Positions 1 through 5,594 are shown, numbered from the stretch's first letter. The stretch is 5,594 bases of DNA from Planctomycetaceae bacterium (GCA_947459855.1 CANHFL010000098.1:1-5594), one strand, 5' to 3'. Translations and numbers: made by a program. The notes: generated from the sequence alone by a model not told the origin.

Positions 1-20
1 CAACCCGCGAATCCACTCCC

Positions 21-713
21 GTGCCATCCGCCTCACGACACGACCATCCCCGATCCACCGGCCGAGCGCCGGTGGTCGTGTCCGTGCTGCTGGCGCTCTC
101 CGTGGCTTCCACTCTCCCCGCCCATCCCTCCGACTGCACCCCGCCCGCCCCCGGCGCGAAGGAAGCCGAGTCCTGCGGCGGCCATACGAACGACGGCTGC
201 GACTTGCTCTCGCACCCCACCGAGCCGATCGACTTCGGCGTCGCGCTCGTCGCCACGTTCTGGTCGAACGACGTGCAGCGCGACACCGACTTCTTCCGCT
301 TTGTGCTGACGAAGCCTTCGCGCGTGATCGCGCGCGCGTGGTCCACCGAATTGCTGCAGTTCGCGATCGTGGATGCGTGCTTCATCGTCGACAGCAACGT
401 CGGCACGTGCACCGACGTGCAGGCCTGCCTACCGGCCGGCGTCTACAACGTGTTCGTCGCGCCGCTCGACTCGAACCCCGCCTGCGGCGCCGCGTCCAGC
501 ACGTACACGGTGCTGCTCGAGCTGCTGCCGGCCGATCCCGCGTGCACGCCGCTCATGGGCGACATCGACCGCAGCGGCACCGTCGACGGCATCGACCTGA
601 GCATGCTGCTCGACCGCTGGGGCACCACGGACCCCGGGTCCTGCGACATGAACGGCGACCAGACCGTGGACGGCCGCGACCTGGGCATGCTGCTTGGCGC
701 GTGGGCGCCCTGA
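21..713 (+). CDS. Secreted PPC-like protein with C-terminal dockerin-like repeats
   Basis: Probably an exported structural or binding protein; no catalytic domain is visible. Using the GTG start, residues 1-17 form a short basic n-region (R6, R11, R15). Residues 18-33 are hydrophobic, and a signal-peptidase cleavage after A34 (TLPA) is plausible. Cysteines C39, C52 and C60 follow. Residues ~68-170 look like a beta-sandwich of the bacterial pre-peptidase C-terminal (PPC) type, including RDTDFFRFVL at 87-96. Residues 180-230 carry two calcium-loop repeats, DIDRSGTVDGID (181-192) and DMNGDQTVDGRD (209-220), each followed by a LL-x-x-W helix. These are dockerin type I-like; planctomycetes have many such proteins without a classical cellulosome. 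The start is uncertain: the frame is open to the left edge, and the GTG at 72 would lose the basic n-region. The family assignment is from recall of motifs; the partner of the dockerin-like end is unknown. Confidence 0.8.
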   Translation: MPSASRHDHPRSTGRAPVVVSVLLALSVASTLPAHPSDCTPPAPGAKEAESCGGHTNDGCDLLSHPTEPIDFGVALVATFWSNDVQRDTDFFRFVLTKPSRVIARAWSTELLQFAIVDACFIVDSNVGTCTDVQACLPAGVYNVFVAPLDSNPACGAASSTYTVLLELLPADPACTPLMGDIDRSGTVDGIDLSMLLDRWGTTDPGSCDMNGDQTVDGRDLGMLLGAWAP

Positions 714-778
714 CGCTGACCCGGACCTTGGGCACCGCCTGAATCCCCGCCGGCTCCCCCGCCGAACCCCAACCGGAC

Positions 779-810
779 GCTCGGGGGTCGGCATTTCCGG
801 ACCCCGGGGC
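779..810 (+). terminator. Imperfect hairpin after the dockerin-like gene
   Basis: The arms 779-789 and 800-810 pair over 11 positions, with one G-G mismatch (783/806), one T-G wobble (781/808) and a 10-nt loop. It lies 65 nt past the stop codon of the secreted-protein gene and 135 nt before the acyl-CoA dehydrogenase gene. It could end transcription of the first gene, but no T-tract follows. In such GC-rich sequence a hairpin like this can arise by chance. Confidence 0.3.
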
Positions 811-872
811 ACCGCCCTCGCGCCACTCCCGCCCCAGCCCACCCCGACGCGGATCCGAACCGCCTTCCTTCC

Positions 873-878
873 TACAAT
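873..878 (+). promoter_or_regulatory. Candidate -10 element (TACAAT)
   Basis: TACAAT matches the sigma-70 -10 consensus at five of six positions and stands out in a very GC-rich intergenic region. It would place the 5' leader of the acyl-CoA dehydrogenase mRNA at roughly 60 nt. No convincing -35 hexamer is seen at 16-18 nt upstream, so this is only a candidate. Confidence 0.35.
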
Positions 879-934
879 CTTCCCTTCGCCGTGCGGCCCC
901 CGCCGCCCGACCGATCGCCCCATACACGTGACAC

Positions 935-938
935 GGAG
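935..938 (+). promoter_or_regulatory. Shine-Dalgarno (GGAG) deciding the acyl-CoA dehydrogenase start
   Basis: GGAG sits 7 nt before the ATG at 946. This spacing supports 946 over the in-frame ATG at 694, which lies inside the preceding gene and would add 84 proline/arginine-rich residues unlike any acyl-CoA dehydrogenase N-terminus. Confidence 0.6.
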
Positions 939-945
939 CCCGACG

Positions 946-2913
946 ATGAGCAACATCGACCTCGCCAAGGACCTCAAGAACCTCTCCGAGAAGGATCGCA
1001 AGCAAGTCGAGCAGGCGCAGGAGATGCTTGGGCCCGACCCGAGCACGATGGGCTTCATCAAGAACGTCTTCTGGGGCAACTTCCGCGAGGACCTGGTCTT
1101 CCCGTACCCCAGCGTCAGCGCCGAGGAGACCGCGCGCTGCGACCAGCTGCTGGCCGAGCTCGACCAGTACCTGCGCACCGAGCACCCCGCCGTCGAGATC
1201 GACCAGAAGCAGGAGATCCCCGCCTGGGTCGTCAAGCGCCTCTTCGACATGGGCGTGCTGGGCATGACCATCGGCAAGGACTACGGCGGCCTGGGCTTCG
1301 GCATCACCAGCTACAACCGCGTGCTGCGCCGCATCGGCCGCACCTGCGGCTCCACCGCGGTCCTGGTCAGCGCGCACCAGTCGATCGGCTGCAAGGCGCT
1401 CATGCTCTTCGGCAACGAGGAGCAGAAGAAGCGCTTCCTGCCCCGCATGGCCACCGACGCGCTGAGCGCGTTCTGCCTGAGCGAGCCGAACGTCGGCTGC
1501 GACGCCGGCGGCCAGGAGACCCGCTGCACCGTCAGCGAGTGCGGCAACTACTACATCGTGAACGGCGAGAAGAAGTGGGCCACCTCCGGCGCGCTCAGCG
1601 GCCTGTTCACGGTCATGGCCAAGCAGAAGATCACCGACCCGAAGACCGGCAAGCAGAAGGACGCGGTCACCGCGCTGATCTGCACGCCCGACATGGAGGG
1701 CGTCGAGATCTTCAGCCGCAACCGCAGCAAGTGCGGCATCCGCGGCACGTGGCAGGCGCGCATCCGCCTCACCAACGTCAAGGTCCCGAAGGAGAACCTG
1801 CTCAGCAAGGAGGGCCGCGGCCTCAACGTCGCGCTCACCTGCCTGAACTACGGCCGCTGCACGCTCAGCGCCGGCATGCTGGGCGCCGCCGAGTTCGCGT
1901 ACGAGCAGGCCGCCAAGTGGGCCAAGTACCGCTACCAGTTCGACCGCCCCATCGGCGAGTTCGACCAGGTCAAGGAGAAGATCGCGCGCATGGCGTCCTA
2001 CACGTACGCCATGGAGGCCATGCTCTTCATGACCACCGGCTTCCTCGACCGGCACGACGAGGACATCATGCTCGAGACCGCGGTCTGCAAGGTGTTCTGC
2101 AGCGAGTTCGGCTACCGCACTGTGAACGACGCGCTCCAGGTCATGGGCGGCGAGAGCTACATGACGGAGAACCACGTCGAGCGCGCATGGCGCGACAGCC
2201 GCATCAACATCATCGTCGAGGGCGCCAACGAGGTGATGCACACCTTCATCTTCGCCTACGGCAGCAAGCAGCTGGGCGAGTGGATGCTGGGTGTGAAGAA
2301 GAACCCGATTGGCAACATGGGCTCGGCCATGAAGATCGGCAGCGAGCTCTTCCTGGGCGTGCGCCGTCCGCTGCCCACGTTCAAGGCCGCCGACCCGCGC
2401 CTGTCGGCGCAGCTGCACGACGTGATGGCCCGCATCCGCGAGTTCAGCCACCAGGTCAAGCTGATGTTCAAGGAGTGGGAGGACCGCCTGGTCACCGAGC
2501 AGACGATCCAGGCCCGCCTCTCGATGTGCGCCATCTACATCCACGCCATGACCTGCGCGCTGTCGAAGCTCGACCGCAACATGCGCAACGGGCTGGACGG
2601 CGACGCGCTGGCCTACGAGCGCGCGCTGGTCGAGCACCTCTGCGCGATGTTCTGCAACGAGATCGAGAACGAGATCCGCGCCCTGCGCACCAACGCCGAC
2701 GCGACGATGAAGGTCGCCGCCGACGCCGCGATGAAGTGGATCGACGGCCTGCCGAACTCGGGCTTCGCCATCTCCGAGAAGACGCCCGACATGAAGGCCC
2801 GCGGCACCGGCCGCACGCAGAAGGCATGCGACGTCGCCGCCACGCCGGACTTCGGTGCCGGAAGCGTGTTCACGGGCGAGCGCATCGCCAAGGCGCAGCC
2901 GCAGCACGCGTGA
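946..2913 (+). CDS. Acyl-CoA dehydrogenase, VLCAD/ACAD9-type
   Basis: FAD-dependent oxidation of acyl-CoA to trans-2-enoyl-CoA, the first step of beta-oxidation, probably cytoplasmic and passing electrons to electron transfer flavoprotein. At 655 aa it is much longer than the usual ~380-aa bacterial enzyme and matches the VLCAD/ACAD9 layout. The DLVFPYPSV segment (~46-54) is shared with human VLCAD, as I recall its sequence. An alpha-helical N-domain (~60-150) follows, then the beta-domain with CLSEPNVGCD (177-186) and the C-terminal helical domain with RYQFDRPIGEFDQVKEKIAR (329-348) and QVMGGESY (398-405). E425 in VEGANEV aligns with the catalytic glutamate (EGTND in VLCAD). Residues ~455-600, from the KNPIGNMGS segment, form the extra C-terminal helical domain of long-chain enzymes. 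Odd: the flavin-contact motif reads GCD instead of the usual GSD (C185). Long-chain specificity is inferred from layout. It lies 100 nt upstream of the leucine-dehydrogenase-like gene. Confidence 0.93.
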   Translation: MSNIDLAKDLKNLSEKDRKQVEQAQEMLGPDPSTMGFIKNVFWGNFREDLVFPYPSVSAEETARCDQLLAELDQYLRTEHPAVEIDQKQEIPAWVVKRLFDMGVLGMTIGKDYGGLGFGITSYNRVLRRIGRTCGSTAVLVSAHQSIGCKALMLFGNEEQKKRFLPRMATDALSAFCLSEPNVGCDAGGQETRCTVSECGNYYIVNGEKKWATSGALSGLFTVMAKQKITDPKTGKQKDAVTALICTPDMEGVEIFSRNRSKCGIRGTWQARIRLTNVKVPKENLLSKEGRGLNVALTCLNYGRCTLSAGMLGAAEFAYEQAAKWAKYRYQFDRPIGEFDQVKEKIARMASYTYAMEAMLFMTTGFLDRHDEDIMLETAVCKVFCSEFGYRTVNDALQVMGGESYMTENHVERAWRDSRINIIVEGANEVMHTFIFAYGSKQLGEWMLGVKKNPIGNMGSAMKIGSELFLGVRRPLPTFKAADPRLSAQLHDVMARIREFSHQVKLMFKEWEDRLVTEQTIQARLSMCAIYIHAMTCALSKLDRNMRNGLDGDALAYERALVEHLCAMFCNEIENEIRALRTNADATMKVAADAAMKWIDGLPNSGFAISEKTPDMKARGTGRTQKACDVAATPDFGAGSVFTGERIAKAQPQHA

Positions 2914-2919
2914 TCCCCG

Positions 2920-2949
2920 GCATCCCGCCCGCAGGTTTCGGCGGGATGC
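2920..2949 (+). terminator. Perfect 10-bp hairpin after the acyl-CoA dehydrogenase gene
   Basis: GCATCCCGCC (2920-2929) and its exact complement GGCGGGATGC (2940-2949) flank a 10-nt loop, starting 6 nt after the stop codon. The position is typical of an intrinsic terminator. The following sequence (TCCCATTGG) lacks a T-run, so termination may be partial or the stem may only protect the mRNA 3' end. Confidence 0.5.
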
Positions 2950-2959
2950 TCCCATTGGC

Positions 2960-2965
2960 TAGACT
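2960..2965 (+). promoter_or_regulatory. Candidate -10 element (TAGACT)
   Basis: TAGACT matches the -10 consensus at four of six positions, including the key TA and final T. Like the element before the acyl-CoA dehydrogenase gene it is preceded by C and followed by C and a pyrimidine-rich leader. It would give the leucine-dehydrogenase-like gene its own promoter with a leader of about 40 nt. No good -35 is seen; TTTCGG at 2936-2941 is weak. Confidence 0.28.
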
Positions 2966-2997
2966 CGTCCGTCTGTCCCCACCCGTCCCCGAACCCC

Positions 2998-3002
2998 AAG
3001 GA
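2998..3002 (+). promoter_or_regulatory. Shine-Dalgarno (AAGGA) before the amino acid dehydrogenase
   Basis: AAGGA lies 11 nt before the ATG at 3014, slightly far but usable. It agrees with the start inferred from alignment: residue numbers of the catalytic lysines then coincide with those of Bacillus leucine dehydrogenase. Confidence 0.5.
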
Positions 3003-3013
3003 CACACCCAGAC

Positions 3014-4087
3014 ATGAAGCTCTTCGAATCGATGTCGACGCACGGCCACGAGCGCCTCGCCTTCCACGTTGACCCGGAGACGGGCCTGCGCGCGATCATC
3101 GCGATCCACTCGACCGTGCTCGGCAACGCGCTGGGCGGCACCCGCCGCTGGGCCTACACGGACGAGTCCGAGGCGATCCGCGACGTCCTGCGCCTGTCCG
3201 AGGGCATGACCTACAAGGCCGCCGCGTCCGACCTGCCGATGGGCGGCGCGAAGAGCGTCATCATGATCGAGAAGGGCAAGGTGCCGACCGAGGCCGAGGC
3301 GCGCGCCATGGGCCGCTTCGTCAACACGTTCAGCGGCCAGTACATCGCGGCCGAGGACGTCGGCGTCAACACGCAGTACTGCGACTGGATGGCGTCCGAG
3401 TCGAACCACATCATGGGCGGCGAGACCGTCAGCCACGGCGGCGACCCCAGCCCGTACACCAGCCAGGGCTGCTTCAACGGCATGAAGGCGTGCCTTGCCC
3501 ACAGCGGCCGCAAGGTCGACTTCGCGGGCCTGACCGTCGCCGTCCAGGGCCTGGGCGCGACCGGCTACAAGCTGGCCAAGCTCTGCCGCGAGCACGGCGC
3601 GAAGGTCATCGGCACCGACGTGAACCCCGCCGCGGTCGAGAAGGCCGTCAAGGAACTGGGCGTCGTGGCGCTGGGCCCCGGCCAGAGCATCTTCGCGCAG
3701 GAGTGCGACATCCTGGCGCCGTGCGCGCTGGGCGCGATCCTGGACAACACCACGATCAAGCAGCTCAAGTGCTCGATCGTCTGCGGCACCTCGAACAACC
3801 AGCTGCACGACCCGAACGTCGACGGCCCGAGCCTGAAGCAGCGCGGCGTCCTGTACGGCCCCGACTTCGTCGTGAACGCCGGCGGCCTGATCCGCCTGGC
3901 GGGCCTCTACCTGGGCATGAGCTCGGCCGCGCTCGACAAGAAGATCGAGCAGATCGAGCACACCACGCTCGCCGTCCTGAAGGAAGGCAAGAACGAGGCC
4001 AGCGAGCACGTGGCCGCCGTCAACTACGCCAAGCGCCGCATCGAGGCGGGCCGCAAGGCCAAGCACGCCGAGCCCGCGATGGCGTGA
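3014..4087 (+). CDS. Leucine dehydrogenase family (Glu/Leu/Phe/Val dehydrogenase)
   Basis: NAD-dependent reversible oxidative deamination of a branched-chain or other hydrophobic L-amino acid to the 2-oxo acid and ammonium, in the cytoplasm. The 357-aa length fits the family (about 350-370 aa). The catalytic domain has GGTRRW (41-46), GMTYK with K68, GGAK with K80 and AEDVG with D115; these numbers match the active-site residues I recall for Bacillus leucine dehydrogenase, which also supports the start. The Rossmann domain has GLGATG (179-184) followed by acidic D202 in IGTDVN, which suggests NAD rather than NADP. Further family marks are ECDILAPCALGA (230-241), SNNQL (260-264) and NAGG (288-291). 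L40 and A113, thought to line the leucine side-chain pocket, are conserved. Valine or phenylalanine dehydrogenase is possible, since L292 and L295 replace smaller valines of the Bacillus enzyme. The Bacillus subtilis counterpart is bcd. It probably serves branched-chain amino acid catabolism or supply of branched acyl primers. Confidence 0.93.
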   Translation: MKLFESMSTHGHERLAFHVDPETGLRAIIAIHSTVLGNALGGTRRWAYTDESEAIRDVLRLSEGMTYKAAASDLPMGGAKSVIMIEKGKVPTEAEARAMGRFVNTFSGQYIAAEDVGVNTQYCDWMASESNHIMGGETVSHGGDPSPYTSQGCFNGMKACLAHSGRKVDFAGLTVAVQGLGATGYKLAKLCREHGAKVIGTDVNPAAVEKAVKELGVVALGPGQSIFAQECDILAPCALGAILDNTTIKQLKCSIVCGTSNNQLHDPNVDGPSLKQRGVLYGPDFVVNAGGLIRLAGLYLGMSSAALDKKIEQIEHTTLAVLKEGKNEASEHVAAVNYAKRRIEAGRKAKHAEPAMA

Positions 4088-4090
4088 ATA

Positions 4091-4112
4091 GGGGACAGGT
4101 CCACCTGTCCCC
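4091..4112. repeat. REP-like GGGGACAG palindrome
   Basis: GGGGACAGGT (4091-4100) and its exact complement ACCTGTCCCC (4103-4112) are separated by CC, so a 9-bp stem with a TCCA loop or a longer cruciform is possible. It starts 3 nt after the stop codon of the leucine-dehydrogenase-like gene. Termini of the form GGGGACAG/CTGTCCCC are, from recall, typical of palindromes linked to REP-associated tyrosine transposases (RAYT, IS200-like). No transposase is present here, so this would be a solo, non-autonomous copy. It could also serve as a bidirectional terminator, as ACTTTC follows. Confidence 0.55.
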
Positions 4113-4161
4113 ACTTTCGGCGGCCACCCGGCGCGCCACCCATCACGAATTCTGAACCACC

Positions 4162-4190
4162 CAGCCGCCCCGGTCACGCCGGGGCGGTTG
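4162..4190 (-). terminator. GC-rich hairpin overlapping the stop of the Lgt-like gene
   Basis: The 9-bp perfect stem CCGCCCCGG (4165-4173) / CCGGGGCGG (4179-4187) is extended by C-G, A-T and G-T pairs (4162-4164 with 4188-4190) and has a 5-nt loop. Read on the minus strand, the left arm encodes the final residues of the Lgt-like protein and the loop holds its TGA stop. It is the likely 3' end of the minus-strand operon, though only a short mixed T/G tract (CTGGGTGGTT) follows. Confidence 0.55.
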
Positions 4191-4905
4191 TGCGTTCGGT
4201 GCGCGCGCGGCGCACGTACATCCACGCGCCCGTCGCCGCGATCGCCACGGCGACCACGTGGTACCCGCCGAATTCCCCCCACCAGCGCGCGTCATCGCGC
4301 ATGAATTCGTGCGCGAAGCGGAAGCAGCCGTACGCCACCATGTAGACGTTGAACCGCTGCCCGCGCTGCCAGCCGAAGCGCCACGCGAGCATCGCCCATG
4401 CCCAGAACAGCACGTTGAACGCGAGTTCCGCCCCCGCCGCAGGCCAGCGCGCGTGGCCGGCGGCATCGGTCACCGCCCACCACGACGCTTCGCACTCCAC
4501 GCCCTGGCAGCACCCGGCGAACATGCACCCCACGCGGCCGATGGCCAGCGCCAGCGGCACCGTCACCGCGAACAGGTCGCCGGTGCCGGCCCGGTAGCCC
4601 ACCAGCGACTTCGCAAGTTCCACGCCCGCCACGCCGCCGAGCAGCGCACCCGCGACGCTGTGCCCGGTGAGCAGCGCCACCCAGTCGCCGCGATGGTGCC
4701 AGCCCTCCGCCAGCAGGAAGGCGAGCTTCGCGCCCAGGTACGCACCTGCCAACGCACCGCCGTACACCGCCCACAGCCGCTGGTCCGGCGTGCGTCCGTC
4801 GCTGCGCAACAGCCGCCGCCACAGCAGCGCGGTGCACGCGATGCCCGCGAGCGTGGTGAGCGCATACACGGGGCTGCCGCCGAGAATGGTCGTTTCTGCC
4901 GCCAT
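4174..4905 (-). CDS. Divergent Lgt-superfamily membrane protein (GCMFAGCC type)
   Basis: Integral membrane protein of the prolipoprotein diacylglyceryl transferase (Lgt) superfamily, 243 aa with about six or seven hydrophobic segments. The Lgt layout is visible: DLFAVTVPLALAIGR (110-124) corresponds to the segment before the Lgt signature, RWPAAGAE (153-160) to the R-x-P-x-Q-L-Y-E motif, YGCFRFAHEFMR (192-203) to YGLFRFxxEFFR, and GGYH (213-216) to the GQ-containing last segment. R124, R196 and E200 match essential R143, R239 and E243 of E. coli Lgt. But the catalytic H103 position (SFHGG) is A85 in SVAGA, and N146 (GRLGN) is C127 in GRVGCMFAGCCQG, which adds a C127/C132/C133/C138 cluster. 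It is therefore unlikely to be the housekeeping Lgt; it may move a glyceryl or lipid group onto another acceptor. It lies 32 nt downstream of the radical SAM gene, probably co-transcribed. No clear Shine-Dalgarno is seen. Superfamily call sound, activity unknown. Confidence 0.82.
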   Translation of the reverse strand: MAAETTILGGSPVYALTTLAGIACTALLWRRLLRSDGRTPDQRLWAVYGGALAGAYLGAKLAFLLAEGWHHRGDWVALLTGHSVAGALLGGVAGVELAKSLVGYRAGTGDLFAVTVPLALAIGRVGCMFAGCCQGVECEASWWAVTDAAGHARWPAAGAELAFNVLFWAWAMLAWRFGWQRGQRFNVYMVAYGCFRFAHEFMRDDARWWGEFGGYHVVAVAIAATGAWMYVRRARTERTTAPA

Positions 4906-4937
4906 CAGGAAAGTCGCTCAATGGAGCGGGGCAGGAT

Positions 4938-5594
4938 TCATCGCTTCGCGTAGTACCGGCAGAAGCTGTCCAGCGTCCCCTCCGGCGTGATCACGTGCGT
5001 GCAGCAGCGGTCGATGCGGTCCTGGTCGAACGTCCACGCGTCCATGAACGGCTTCACGAAGATGCGGAACGGATGCTCGGGCCGCAGCTCGAGCGCCTTC
5101 AGCACCGCGCCGAGCGGCTCGGTCTCGCAGCCGCACTTCGCCAGGTCTTCCAGGCTGTAGTTCACGCGGTTCTGCAGGAATCCCGCGTATCGCTTCACGT
5201 CGATCAGCCGGCTCAGCCCCACCGGCCCATCCGGCGCGCGCAGCACGTACGCGATCGTGTGGCAGTTGGGGTCGCCGCAGGGCAGGGGGGTGAAGTCGGC
5301 CTCGCACAGGAGTTCCGGCGCCTGCTCCACGCACGCGCGCACGGCGTCGGCCACGCCCATGGATTTGACCGTTGTCACGCCGCTCATGCCGTCCGCACCA
5401 CCCACACCACTCCCCGGAAACACCGGCAGCGTCCGGCTCTCCACCGCGGCCACGCGCCCGCTGGTGAACACCGGCTGCAGGCTGATCCCGCGCACGTGCG
5501 GCCGCGCCACGGCCCAGCGCAGCGTGTCGCCCACGCCCGTGATCGTTCGCTGGTCCAGGACCATCGCCAGCGTCGTGGGCACGCCCAGCGCGCC
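4938..5594 (-). CDS. Radical SAM protein, Tes/MJ0619-like, C-terminal part
   Basis: Partial gene: its 5' part, including the expected CxxxCxxC radical SAM cluster motif, lies beyond the right edge, where the frame is still open. About 218 C-terminal residues are visible. HVRGISLQPVFTSGR (strand coding 5455-5499 approximately) is the end of the radical SAM barrel, resembling RGVNFQPVSxTGR of archaeal MJ0619-type proteins. The C-terminal region carries extra cysteines: PCGDPNC (cysteines at 5277-5279 and 5262-5264), a CGC at 5127-5135, and PFMDAWTFDQDRIDRCCTH (CC at 5001-5006), followed by ITPEGTLDSFC. These patterns are those of the family of tetraether lipid synthase Tes, which uses auxiliary iron-sulfur centres to join or alkylate unactivated lipid carbons. 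MJ0619-like methylation of pterin is an alternative. The downstream Lgt-like gene favours a lipid substrate. The family match is from recall; the product is inferred. Confidence 0.8.
   Translation of the reverse strand, partial: GALGVPTTLAMVLDQRTITGVGDTLRWAVARPHVRGISLQPVFTSGRVAAVESRTLPVFPGSGVGGADGMSGVTTVKSMGVADAVRACVEQAPELLCEADFTPLPCGDPNCHTIAYVLRAPDGPVGLSRLIDVKRYAGFLQNRVNYSLEDLAKCGCETEPLGAVLKALELRPEHPFRIFVKPFMDAWTFDQDRIDRCCTHVITPEGTLDSFCRYYAKR

Noticed and set aside
694..945. Upstream in-frame extension of the acyl-CoA dehydrogenase from ATG 694
   Set aside because: It begins inside the previous gene, crosses a hairpin and the -10-like element, and adds Pro/Arg-rich residues. The ATG at 946 has a well-spaced GGAG.
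553..2955. 800-codon open frame on the minus strand antisense to the acyl-CoA dehydrogenase gene
   Set aside because: It mirrors the G/C-rich third positions of the plus-strand gene. The product is a low-complexity Ala/Val/Leu/Arg/Asp/Gly mix with no motif, whereas the plus strand encodes clear family signatures.
2973..2982. CTGTCCCCAC also occurs at 4105-4114 in the REP-like palindrome, hinting at a second degraded REP copy
   Set aside because: There is no matching GGGGACAG arm near 2973, and a shared 10-mer is not convincing in a C-rich leader.
891..3017. 708-codon plus-strand open frame overlapping the acyl-CoA dehydrogenase gene
   Set aside because: The translation is dominated by Arg, Pro, Gly and His, typical of an out-of-frame reading of GC-rich coding DNA. 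It has no domain and overlaps the real gene completely.
2870..4282. 470-codon minus-strand open frame across the leucine-dehydrogenase-like gene
   Set aside because: A shadow of codon bias; the plus-strand frame has all catalytic and NAD-binding motifs at expected positions.
4258..4953. 231-codon plus-strand open frame opposite the Lgt-like gene
   Set aside because: The product is His/Arg/Ala/Pro-rich without motifs; the minus strand encodes a coherent membrane protein with Lgt signatures.

Overview
The window is high-GC bacterial DNA with strong G/C bias at third codon positions. It most likely comes from a planctomycete, probably a member of the Phycisphaerae. The best clue is the first gene: a secreted, cysteine-containing protein that ends in two dockerin-like VDGxDLxxLLxxWG repeats, a design I associate with that group. 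No taxonomic search was possible, so the assignment is an inference.

Layout. Three genes lie on the plus strand: (1) a small secreted PPC-like/dockerin-like protein (21-713); (2) a long acyl-CoA dehydrogenase of the VLCAD/ACAD9 type (946-2913); (3) a leucine-dehydrogenase-family amino acid dehydrogenase (3014-4087). Each of the two enzyme genes has its own Shine-Dalgarno-like sequence and a -10-like hexamer, and a perfect 10-bp hairpin lies between them. They may therefore be separate transcription units, although they are neighbours on one strand. Two genes converge on these from the minus strand: (4) the C-terminal part of a Tes/MJ0619-type radical SAM protein, cut off by the right edge (4938-5594), and 32 nt downstream of it (5) a divergent Lgt-superfamily membrane protein (4174-4905). 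The convergent junction (4088-4173) holds two hairpins. One is a GGGGACAG...CTGTCCCC palindrome of REP-like appearance just after gene 3. The other is a GC-rich terminator-like stem whose loop contains the stop codon of gene 5.

How the genes may work together. The amino acid dehydrogenase would turn leucine, valine or isoleucine into branched 2-oxo acids, and the acyl-CoA dehydrogenase would act in fatty-acid beta-oxidation. The most unusual part is the minus-strand pair. The radical SAM protein resembles the family that includes the archaeal tetraether lipid synthase. The Lgt-like partner keeps the Lgt fold signatures but has replaced the histidine and asparagine that canonical Lgt needs. 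I propose that this pair is a membrane-lipid (glycerolipid or membrane-spanning lipid) modification module. Since bacterial membrane-spanning lipids are built from iso-branched acyl chains, which can derive from leucine, a link to the plus-strand genes is conceivable but speculative. There is no gene-free stretch longer than 300 bases.
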